Below, piece by piece: positions 1 to 6,704 of a DNA stretch of 13,419 nucleotides (position 1 is the first letter of the stretch; each line of letters starts with the position of its first letter). Origin of the DNA: an uncultured Planctomycetaceae bacterium (lineage in GTDB: Bacteria; Planctomycetota; Planctomycetia; Pirellulales; Pirellulaceae); contig CALBSZ010000417.1 of NCBI GenBank assembly GCA_937967665.1, forward strand, positions 1 to 13,419, in the 5' to 3' direction. Below the pieces are notes generated by a model. The model had not been told where the DNA came from, searched no databases, and saw only the letters and a program-made list of their open reading frames with translations. A program made the translations under genes and the position numbers.

Positions 1-567
1 CTTGACCAAATGCACGCCCCACTGCGTCTTCCCCGGCTTGTAGACGACGCCATAGCCGATTACGTAGTGCCCGGTCACGCGCCACAGCCAGTCGGTATCG
101 TGCACGATCGCCGGCTCCATTTCGACCGGGATCGTGGCATCGAAGGTTCCCGCCTCGGCATTCCAAAAGGCCACTCGCGATCGTCGCCGCAACAGTTTCG
201 TACCGTCGTAGTCCGAACCGCCCATGACCAGCATCAAGCGATCGTCCGCGGCGATTGAAAGCTTGGGATCGCGCAGATCAATGCCTTCTTCCCGCAACAA
301 GGCCACCGATTTCCAGTCTTGTCCGTTTGCGGAAGCAATCACGCGAATGGTCCCGTCCTTCCCGCTCGCGCCGGGAACGTGCCCGGTTCCCTCGCGAAAC
401 GCGCAGTAGAAACGCCCCTGGTGACGCGCGATGTCGGTAAACGCGTTGTGCGGTGCCTGATCCCAAATCTTCCGTACTGAAATGTCCGGATCGTCTGCAA
501 CCAGGTGGAAGGGCGCTGCGAGACAGACGAGACCGAAAATAACAGACGGCAGGATGCTGCGATTCAT
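1..567 (-). CDS. Secreted BNR/sialidase-like protein, C-terminus beyond window edge
   Basis: I translated this frame directly: it runs open from an ATG at 567 to base 1 (189 codons, no stop), so the C-terminus lies outside the window. Residues 1-24 look like a Sec signal peptide (MNRS, a hydrophobic stretch, then LVA before DD). The mature part has hallmarks of BNR beta-propeller proteins often annotated as exo-alpha-sialidases: HNAFTDIARHQGRFYCAFREG (residues 40-60, with the conserved F-R-E), a degenerate Asp-box ASANGQDW (78-85) and a DLRDPKLS motif (97-104). It is probably exported and acts on, or binds, glycans; the substrate cannot be read from the sequence. It lies 131 bp downstream of another sialidase-like gene on the same strand, so the two may be co-transcribed. 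No clear Shine-Dalgarno precedes the ATG. A longer open frame at 278-682 on the same strand gives Arg/Ser-rich protein with no family motif and was not used. Confidence 0.8.
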   Translation of the reverse strand, partial: MNRSILPSVIFGLVCLAAPFHLVADDPDISVRKIWDQAPHNAFTDIARHQGRFYCAFREGTGHVPGASGKDGTIRVIASANGQDWKSVALLREEGIDLRDPKLSIAADDRLMLVMGGSDYDGTKLLRRRSRVAFWNAEAGTFDATIPVEMEPAIVHDTDWLWRVTGHYVIGYGVVYKPGKTQWGVHLVK

Positions 568-698
568 GATCGGTTTCCGTAGCTCGAATACAGTGGATGG
601 TGAAACTACAGCGCGTTTCGCGTAAGTGTAGCGGTTTTTTCGCCAATTGACACGGTGATTTACAGCGCCGGAGACGCGACACGTCTGCGCGACTCGCA
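568..698. other. Intergenic gap between the two BNR genes
   Basis: This 131-bp gap is the largest in the window. On the minus strand it contains a run of six A's preceded by TTGGC and followed by CCGCTACACT, which loosely resembles a promoter, but the spacing between candidate -35 and -10 boxes is wrong. A short inverted repeat (AGACG/CGTCT, 5-nt loop, near 672-686) lies just after the stop of the upstream gene but has no U-tract, so it is not a convincing terminator. Confidence 0.35.
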
Positions 699-1874
699 CT
701 AGTCGGCGGCGGCGGCGTCGAGTTCGGACAGTTTGACTCGTACGCTGAGAATGTAGGGAGCTTCGCCGGCCGTCCAATGGCCGTAGGTTGTCAGCACAAA
801 CGTGTCGTCCGGCAAGATCTCGACGCCCGGATAGGCGCAGTCATAGCCCTTGTGATTCTCTTTCAATCTCACGTGATACTGGCCAGGTTTACCGCTTGCC
901 AGGTCTTGATACGTTCCCACCCAAGCGACCCAGTCGGTTTCGAAGGGGCCTGTTTTGCCCCGCGGAGATCGGCTGCGAAACGAGATCATCAGCCGCCTGT
1001 CGGAGGCATACTTCCCGGTATGCCGGTCGCCGTTCAAAGTCACCGGTAAGGCGCGGGGTTTGGTCCAGGTGGCGCCTTCGTCGTCGGAAAAGATGATCTG
1101 CGAATTCTGTCGCCGCGCGTTCTCGCGGAGTAAGACCGCCAATTGTTTTCCATCCGGAGATCGGATAACACCCGGTTCGCACACGTGAATGTCGCTGCTG
1201 CAAAAAATCTCGGTGGGAAACTGCCACGTCAAACCGCCGTCCATCGACACGGTCTTGTAGAGCGTCATCGTCGGGGGATTGGTCCTTTGGGGCGGGCTGG
1301 TGAAGAAACGGCCGTCGTCGTGGAATAACGCCATGTAGTGGCCCGCGCCGGTATTCAAGGGAAAGACGCAGCCCATCGTGACAATGCCTCCCCAGTCGCC
1401 GACAGGTTCGAGTTCCGACCAGTTCTGTCCGTCGTCTGTGGTGACGGCCATGCGTACTGGATACAATCCCGAGAACATGATGATGCGTTTCTTTCCCTGC
1501 GCATCGATTACACGATGCAGCGTTGGAACCTCGCGCGATGTGGCCCAGCTGGCGGGCGTCGGCAACCGATCGCTCCAGGTGAGCCCGGCGTCCGTGCTGC
1601 GTTTATAGACGATAGCCCCGCGACCGTGTCCCTTGGGATAAACGCACAGCATGGTCTGGTTGTCCTCCAGCAGGACCGTGGTGGGATGCCCGAGGTACTG
1701 GCCGTCTTCGCGGTCCACGACAATCTGTCGCGCAGTGTCATTCGTCAAGTCAATCGTCGTGACCGGGAACTCCGCCGCGACGGCAAACGCACTGCAGCAG
1801 GCAGCCATGGTCCAACACCAGGCTCCCATCCCGCGCGTCCACAGCGGCGCGCAGCATCTGTTCCGATTTGCCAT
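699..1874 (-). CDS. Secreted sialidase-like BNR-repeat protein
   Basis: The protein is 391 aa with an N-terminal signal peptide (hydrophobic run about 18-33, likely cleavage after VAA, residues 32-34). It carries four Asp-boxes (S/T-x-D-x-G-x-x-W): STDAGLTW (93-100), TTDDGQNW (145-152), SMDGGLTW (210-217) and SDDEGATW (263-270). This repeat marks the six-bladed beta-propeller of sialidases. The C-terminal DCAYPGVEILPDDTFV and TTYGHW block (345-367) is typical of the bacterial family annotated as sialidase or exo-alpha-sialidase. The classical F/YRIP motif carrying the first arginine of the catalytic triad is not obvious: the matching position reads YLGHPTTVLL (60-69). True sialidase chemistry is therefore unproven and another glycosidase, or a lyase or binding role, is possible. 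The ATG at 1874 has a good ribosome site that starts directly after the stop of the upstream N-acetylneuraminate lyase-like gene (15-bp gap). That suggests co-expression and supports a role in releasing sialic acid or a similar sugar. Confidence 0.85.
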   Translation of the reverse strand: MANRNRCCAPLWTRGMGAWCWTMAACCSAFAVAAEFPVTTIDLTNDTARQIVVDREDGQYLGHPTTVLLEDNQTMLCVYPKGHGRGAIVYKRSTDAGLTWSDRLPTPASWATSREVPTLHRVIDAQGKKRIIMFSGLYPVRMAVTTDDGQNWSELEPVGDWGGIVTMGCVFPLNTGAGHYMALFHDDGRFFTSPPQRTNPPTMTLYKTVSMDGGLTWQFPTEIFCSSDIHVCEPGVIRSPDGKQLAVLLRENARRQNSQIIFSDDEGATWTKPRALPVTLNGDRHTGKYASDRRLMISFRSRSPRGKTGPFETDWVAWVGTYQDLASGKPGQYHVRLKENHKGYDCAYPGVEILPDDTFVLTTYGHWTAGEAPYILSVRVKLSELDAAAAD

Positions 1875-1881
1875 GATGTGT

Positions 1882-1887
1882 TCCTCT
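1882..1887 (-). promoter_or_regulatory. Ribosome binding site of the sialidase-like gene
   Basis: The minus strand reads AGAGGA, 7 nt before the ATG at 1874. It follows immediately after the TGA of the upstream lyase gene (1890-1892), so ribosomes finishing that gene are placed to reinitiate. This decides for the long start (MANRNR) over the internal Met at residue 16. Confidence 0.7.
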
Positions 1888-1889
1888 TG

Positions 1890-2786
1890 TCAAAGACTTG
1901 CAAAGTATTCCAATTCACGCAGGCGTGCAAACAGTTCTGCGACTTGCGATTCACTGAGATTCCGATTGGGTGATCGGACGGGACCGCAATCGATGCCGAA
2001 CATCCGCATCACGCTCTTGGCCGCTCCCATATAGCCGTAACTGGCCAGGATGCGAATCATCTGAACCGACTGCGCCTGCAATTGGCGAGCTCGCTGTTCG
2101 TTGTTCGATTCAAAGGAGGCGATCACCTTCAAGTACAGCGGCGCTGCGAAGTTGTAGCTGCTGCCCACGGCGCCACGAGCTCCCAGTGCATAGCCGGCCA
2201 GCATCAGTTCGTCGCGTCCAAACAGGATTTCGAAAGCGCCTTCGTCCAGGCGGAGGCATTCCTGCAGTTCCATCAGATCATTATGCGTATATTTTAGCCC
2301 AGCCAGGGTCGGCAAGCGACTTTTCGCCTTTTCAAGAAATTCCAGCATGGGCAACGGGACGCCGCTGAGGACTGGTATGTGGTAGTAATAGAACGGCAGG
2401 TCACCCGCTGCCGCGGCAATGGGCACGCAATAGTCGATCAGGTCGTCTACCGTTTGGGGTTTGAAGAAGGAGGGCGGGTGAGCCGCAATGGCGTCGACAC
2501 CGCGCAGCCGACGCGCCTGTTCCGCCAAAGCGACCGCGTCCTTTTGGCAATTGTGGCCTACTTGCAGGAACACGCTCAACGTTGAAGCCCCCGCCACGTC
2601 GCACCAGCGGGCGTGCAGCTCAAGTCGTTCGGGGATCGTCAGTGACTGACTTTCGCCGGTCGAACCGCCGACGAAAGCGCCAAGTACGCCCGCCTCGAGA
2701 AAATGTTCGACCTGCCGCGGTACGATTTCCAAATTCAAGCTGCCGTCCGCGTGCATCGGAGTATGCGGTGCTGCAATCAGTTTCAT
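1890..2786 (-). CDS. nanA: N-acetylneuraminate lyase-like aldolase (DHDPS/NAL superfamily)
   Basis: The protein is 298 aa, the normal length for the class I aldolase superfamily (TIM barrel) that includes dihydrodipicolinate synthase and N-acetylneuraminate lyase. It shows the carboxylate-binding GGSTGE (40-45), FYYYHIPVLSGVPL (132-145) with the catalytic Tyr at 135, and the Schiff-base lysine K165 in GLKYTHNDLMEL (163-174). It also has the later FGRDELML...GARGAVGSSYNF block. The YYYHIP/LSGV and GSSYNF signatures fit N-acetylneuraminate lyase (sialic acid to N-acetylmannosamine plus pyruvate) better than DapA. Context supports this, because the next gene is sialidase-like. It is cytoplasmic by prediction. 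The start is ATG 2786, preceded by AGGA at a 6-nt spacing; an upstream TTG at 2837 would add 17 unconserved residues. The gene begins 66 bp after clpV on the same strand with no terminator in between. An alternative is a related 2-keto acid aldolase with a different substrate. Confidence 0.85.
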   Translation of the reverse strand: MKLIAAPHTPMHADGSLNLEIVPRQVEHFLEAGVLGAFVGGSTGESQSLTIPERLELHARWCDVAGASTLSVFLQVGHNCQKDAVALAEQARRLRGVDAIAAHPPSFFKPQTVDDLIDYCVPIAAAAGDLPFYYYHIPVLSGVPLPMLEFLEKAKSRLPTLAGLKYTHNDLMELQECLRLDEGAFEILFGRDELMLAGYALGARGAVGSSYNFAAPLYLKVIASFESNNEQRARQLQAQSVQMIRILASYGYMGAAKSVMRMFGIDCGPVRSPNRNLSESQVAELFARLRELEYFASL

Positions 2787-2792
2787 ACGTGA

Positions 2793-2796
2793 TCCT
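2793..2796 (-). promoter_or_regulatory. Ribosome binding site deciding the lyase start
   Basis: The minus strand reads AGGA, 6 nt before the ATG at 2786. It supports this ATG over the in-frame TTG further upstream at 2837. Confidence 0.6.
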
Positions 2797-2852
2797 GTGT
2801 CGGGTTTCTGTTCGGGCACGGTCAGAGAATCTATCAAGGCAAGAACGGGCGG

Positions 2853-5558
2853 TCATTCGATGTTGTATTGAAACTGGCCGTCGTCGGTCACGGAAATCTG
2901 CACTGCCTGGATGGGCTGATCTTCAGCCATCCGCGATAAGAACTCGGCCGACATCTGCGGCAACAACGTGCGTGTCAGGATATGGTCTACGTTCCGCGCG
3001 CCCGTGTCGACTTCGGTGCAGCGCGCGGCGATTGTCGTCACTAACTCGGGCGTGTACGTGAGAGCAGCGCGATAATTCTCTTTCACACGGCGTTGAACCT
3101 TGCCCAGCTTCAGTTCGATGATCTTCTTCATCACATCGTCACTCAGCGGGAAATACGGGATAATGCTCAAACGCCCTAAGAACGCAGGTTTGAAAGTCTT
3201 CAGCAGTTCGGGAAACAAGGCCTCTGTCAAACCTTCGTGGTCGGGCATCGTATCGGGATCGGCGCAGAGACTCTTGATCAAATCGGTTCCGGCATTGGTG
3301 GTCATCAGGATCACGGTATTCTTGAAGTTGATGTCGCGTCCTTCGCCGTCTTTCATATTTCCTTTGTCGAAGACCTGGTAGAAGATGTCCTGGACGCCGG
3401 GATGCGCTTTCTCCATTTCGTCGAGTAACACGACGCTATACGGTTTGCGCCGCACGGCTTCCGTCAACACGCCTCCTTCACCATAGCCGACATAACCCGG
3501 AGGCGATCCCATCAGCAGCGACACTTTGTGCTCTTCTTTGAACTCGGACATGTTAATGGTGGTCATGTTCTGTTCGCCGCCGTACAGCAGATTTGCCAGC
3601 GTAATCGCCGTTTCCGTTTTTCCGACGCCGCTCGTCCCCGCCAGCAGAAACACTCCGATGGGCGTGTTTGGGTCGGACAGATTCGCGCGTGACGTTCTGA
3701 TCCGCTGCGAAATCAGCTCCAGCGCATGCGACTGGCCGATGATGTACTCTTCCATGAGTTCCTTCATGTTCAACACGGTATTCACTTCGTTCGCCACCAT
3801 GCGACCGAGCGGAATGCCGGTCCAAGCCGAAACCGTGCCGGCCACGGCCTGAGAATCAACGCAGTCGTGCACCAGCGGCGACTCACCTTGCAGTTCCTCC
3901 AATGCTGTATAGACAGCTTCCAGTTCCTTACGAATACGCGTCCGATCCTCGGCGGTCAACGGCGCTGCCTTCGCTTCCGGCGTTTCCGTTGCCTGCTTGT
4001 TCGAATCGGTCTCCGCAAGCGGTTTGCCGTCAAGCTGGCTCCGCAGCGAGTGGATTTGGGTGACCAGTTCCTTCTCTGCCTGCCAGCGTTGTTCGAGACC
4101 TTCCAGGATTTTCTGCGATTTTTTCTTTTCGTTGAGAAGGTCAGCCATGGCGTCCGCGTGGTTCGCGCCGGCGGCCGCTTCGCGTTCCAGGATTCCCAGG
4201 GCCACATCCAATTGCTCGATGCGCCGCCGGCTATCCTCAATCTGCGGGGGCACGGCGGTTTGACTGATGCCGATCCGGGCGCAGGTTGTATCGAGAATGC
4301 TGACGGCCTTGTCGGGAAGTTGTCTTCCCGTGATATACCTGTTGGACAGCCGGACCGCGTCGACCAGGCCTTCATTGAGAATACGAACCCGATGGTGTTT
4401 TTCCAGCGTCCCTACCAGTCCGCGCATCATTGCCACGGCTGTGGCCTCGTCCGGTTCTTCCACTTTCACAACTTGAAAACGCCGGGCCAGCGCCGCGTCC
4501 CTTTCGAAGTATTTCTTGTACTCGGCCCAGGTGGTGGCTGCGATCGTCCGCAGTTCGCCGCGGGCCAGAGCCGGTTTAAGCAGGTTGGCGGCATCCCCTT
4601 GTCCCGCTGCGCCGCCCGCGCCAATCAACGTGTGGGCCTCGTCAATGAACAGAATGATGGGAGTCGGGGATGCTTTGACTTCATCGATGACCGACCGCAA
4701 GCGATTTTCAAATTCGCCTTTGACACCGGCGCCGGCCTGCAACAGGCCCAGATCGAGCGTATGCAGGCGCACGTTCTTGATGGAGGGTGGCACGTCACCG
4801 GCCGCGATCCGGAGGGCGAATCCTTCCACTACGGCCGTCTTCCCGACCCCCGCTTCGCCCGTCATGATCGGGTTGTTTTGGCGGCGCCGAGTGAGGATGT
4901 CGATAATCTGCCGGATCTCCGCGTCGCGCCCGAGTACGGGATCGATCTTTCCCGCTTTGGCTCGAGCTGTAAGGTCGATGGTGAACTGATCGAGTGACGG
5001 TGTCTTCGTCGGCCCTTGCGGTCCACTCGCCGGTGAACTGCTGCCAGTTCCCGACGTCGACGGTTCCACGGGCTGCCCCGCTTCATCGGAATCGGCGGTC
5101 AGGACCGTCAGTTCCTTGGCCAGCGCTTCCGGAGAAATATTATCGAACTCAGCCGACGCATCGGCAGCGATACGGGACAGTGCATCGTCGCTCAACAGCG
5201 CCAGCAGCAAGTGACCGGAACGAATCTGCCGCTCGCCGTAATCGACCGACGCCAGCAACCACGCCTCACGCACCGCGTCCACCACTTTCTGGCTCAGCGC
5301 CGGCGGCCGCGCGTTGCCGGTCTTCAGCCGATCAATGGAGCGAGTCAGGTCGGCGTTGAGTCGCGATACGTCAACGCCGTAATGCCGCAGTAAGTGGGCA
5401 AGGTCCGTATTGGGAACCTCCAGCAGCTTCATCAACCAGTGCTCCAGTTCGACATTGTAGTTCGTTCGTGACAGGCACAGTCCCGCGGCGCCTTCCAGGG
5501 ACCGTTTGCAGGTCTGGTTCAACTTGCCGATGAGCTCTTTGAGATTGATCTGTGTCAT
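2853..5558 (-). CDS. clpV: T6SS AAA+ sheath-recycling ATPase ClpV (TssH)
   Basis: The protein is 901 aa, the usual size for ClpV. A Clp N-domain (about 1-155; opens MTQINLKELIGKLN) is followed by a Ser/Pro/Gly-rich linker (about 156-190). The first AAA+ module has Walker A GEAGVGKT (234-241) and Walker B ILFIDEAHT (D306/E307). A coiled-coil middle domain (about 445-560) carries a polar insert around 510-540. The second AAA+ module has Walker A GTSGVGKT (641-648), Walker B VVLLDEMEKAH (D713/E714), the pore-loop region PPGYVGYGEGG (686-696) and a sensor-2 GARN (853-856). ClpV hexamers pull on the TssC N-terminus to dismantle contracted TssB/TssC sheaths in the cytoplasm. Position after tssG and the near-complete T6SS context separate it from stress-type ClpB. 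All ATPase residues are present, so it should be active. The start at 5558 has a good ribosome site; the frame stays open upstream into tssG to 5657, but that extension is not ClpV-like. Confidence 0.96.
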   Translation of the reverse strand: MTQINLKELIGKLNQTCKRSLEGAAGLCLSRTNYNVELEHWLMKLLEVPNTDLAHLLRHYGVDVSRLNADLTRSIDRLKTGNARPPALSQKVVDAVREAWLLASVDYGERQIRSGHLLLALLSDDALSRIAADASAEFDNISPEALAKELTVLTADSDEAGQPVEPSTSGTGSSSPASGPQGPTKTPSLDQFTIDLTARAKAGKIDPVLGRDAEIRQIIDILTRRRQNNPIMTGEAGVGKTAVVEGFALRIAAGDVPPSIKNVRLHTLDLGLLQAGAGVKGEFENRLRSVIDEVKASPTPIILFIDEAHTLIGAGGAAGQGDAANLLKPALARGELRTIAATTWAEYKKYFERDAALARRFQVVKVEEPDEATAVAMMRGLVGTLEKHHRVRILNEGLVDAVRLSNRYITGRQLPDKAVSILDTTCARIGISQTAVPPQIEDSRRRIEQLDVALGILEREAAAGANHADAMADLLNEKKKSQKILEGLEQRWQAEKELVTQIHSLRSQLDGKPLAETDSNKQATETPEAKAAPLTAEDRTRIRKELEAVYTALEELQGESPLVHDCVDSQAVAGTVSAWTGIPLGRMVANEVNTVLNMKELMEEYIIGQSHALELISQRIRTSRANLSDPNTPIGVFLLAGTSGVGKTETAITLANLLYGGEQNMTTINMSEFKEEHKVSLLMGSPPGYVGYGEGGVLTEAVRRKPYSVVLLDEMEKAHPGVQDIFYQVFDKGNMKDGEGRDINFKNTVILMTTNAGTDLIKSLCADPDTMPDHEGLTEALFPELLKTFKPAFLGRLSIIPYFPLSDDVMKKIIELKLGKVQRRVKENYRAALTYTPELVTTIAARCTEVDTGARNVDHILTRTLLPQMSAEFLSRMAEDQPIQAVQISVTDDGQFQYNIE

Positions 5559-5566
5559 GATAGTGA

Positions 5567-5571
5567 CCCTC
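5567..5571 (-). promoter_or_regulatory. Ribosome binding site deciding the clpV start
   Basis: The minus strand reads GAGGG, 8 nt before the ATG at 5558. It supports MTQINL as the N-terminus rather than a start inside the 3' end of tssG. Confidence 0.6.
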
Positions 5572-5604
5572 GATAGAGGCGAAGGTTGGTCAGGTTCTTG
5601 TTGA

Positions 5605-6702
5605 TTACGAATCGTTTCCGGGCTGCAACGGATAGCCATCCAGTTCAAACACCGCATCGTCGGCGTCCTGGTCCGGCGGTCGACTGCACAGCCACGTGTT
5701 CCAGCCCAGCCGTGAAGGTGCGGCCGAATTGCCGCCTAACTGGCAGCGCGGCACGTCGGCGGCGGCCAGGACCGGCTGGATATCAAAGTCCAGGTGCGCG
5801 CCGACATAGGTGCGGATAAGCTGGCAAATCGCCACCAGGGCATCTCCCGACGGCGCGAAGCGACAAAACTGCTGGTAGGTCAGCGGGCCGAGTTGCACGC
5901 GAAAGCGACTCTCGACTCCCCAAATACGCTGGCCGACAACAACGCTGCGCCCCAACTGGTTGTTCGCCGGATGGCGTCCGCGGTCGCGCGCCAGCTTGCT
6001 CTGGTCGCTGTGGCGAAGGTACAGCCATTGTCCCTGGAATTGCAGGATTTGCACCGGCAATTCGAAATAGTCCGCGAGCATCGACTCCAGCCCCACGGCA
6101 TTGCGCGGCTGATGGGCCAGCAGCCCGGAATAGTAGAGCAGCGCCTGGTCGTCGATCTGCAGTCGCCCGCGCGTGGCCTTGGTACCGAAGCCGGCCAGGG
6201 AGAACAGACTCGACGTAAAACGATCCTCGTCCTGATCGATAACACCTTGTTCATAGGCGACGGGCAGGCGATGCTTTTCCCACGCGCGGTAGAACAGCGA
6301 AATCATGCGGTGATTGAACAGGTCGAGAAAATCGCGTAGCGATTCGTCTTTGTAACGGATGCGATCGATCACCAGCTGCGTGTAATGTTGCGGCAACACA
6401 CCGCTGGGGCCGGTCATGCCCATGAACGAAACGGTCATGGCCGCCGGCAAGGAGATGTCTTTGTATTCGTCCTGCAAGCTCAGCGAGTGAATGGCGTTGG
6501 GCGGAAAACTGTGCGATACCAAGGCCTTGAATCGCACCGGTTCTTGTTCCGGCGCGTCGTCTGAACCGATGCGTCCGGCGCTACGTTCCTCGCGCGCCAG
6601 GTAATGCAACAGACGCACGGCTTGAAAAAAGTCGAAGCCATGCGGCTCTTTTTGCAAGCGGCGCGTAACCGACATGAGCTCTCTGGATTTCGTGCTCGCC
6701 AT
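5605..6702 (-). CDS. tssG: T6SS baseplate protein TssG (ImpH/VasB)
   Basis: The protein is 365 aa, within the usual 330-370 range for TssG. The N-terminal EPHGFDFFQAVRLLHYL (19-35) is the family's opening motif. It is followed by SFMGMTGPSGVLPQHYTQ (92-109), DFLDLFNHRMISLFYRAWEK (124-143), GRSVVVGQRIWG (251-262) and a C-terminal LGWNTWL (332-338). TssG joins TssF to form the wedge of the T6SS baseplate, which with TssE and TssK docks on the membrane complex and starts sheath assembly. The ATG at 6702 sits 2 nt after the tssF stop and has no convincing Shine-Dalgarno, so translation is probably coupled to tssF, which fits their physical partnership. A 46-bp gap separates it from clpV. No defect is seen. 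Confidence 0.95.
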   Translation of the reverse strand: MASTKSRELMSVTRRLQKEPHGFDFFQAVRLLHYLAREERSAGRIGSDDAPEQEPVRFKALVSHSFPPNAIHSLSLQDEYKDISLPAAMTVSFMGMTGPSGVLPQHYTQLVIDRIRYKDESLRDFLDLFNHRMISLFYRAWEKHRLPVAYEQGVIDQDEDRFTSSLFSLAGFGTKATRGRLQIDDQALLYYSGLLAHQPRNAVGLESMLADYFELPVQILQFQGQWLYLRHSDQSKLARDRGRHPANNQLGRSVVVGQRIWGVESRFRVQLGPLTYQQFCRFAPSGDALVAICQLIRTYVGAHLDFDIQPVLAAADVPRCQLGGNSAAPSRLGWNTWLCSRPPDQDADDAVFELDGYPLQPGNDS

Positions 6703-6704
6703 GG

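Noticed and set aside
568..698. Possible promoter before the left-edge BNR gene (TTGGC, A-run, TACACT)
   Set aside because: Only about 10 nt separate the candidate boxes, too short for a sigma-70-type promoter; no better pair was found.
1338..1973. 211-codon plus-strand open frame opposite the sialidase-like gene
   Set aside because: The minus-strand frame carries a signal peptide and four Asp-boxes; the plus-strand frame carries nothing recognisable.
3726..4997. Long open frame (423 codons) on the plus strand opposite clpV
   Set aside because: It is antisense to well-conserved ClpV sequence, has no recognisable motif and a composition typical of the antisense of a GC-rich gene.
2853..5558. 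ClpB-type disaggregase instead of ClpV
   Set aside because: Position inside a T6SS operon directly after tssG, together with the ClpV-style N-domain (MTQINLKELIGKLN), fits ClpV.
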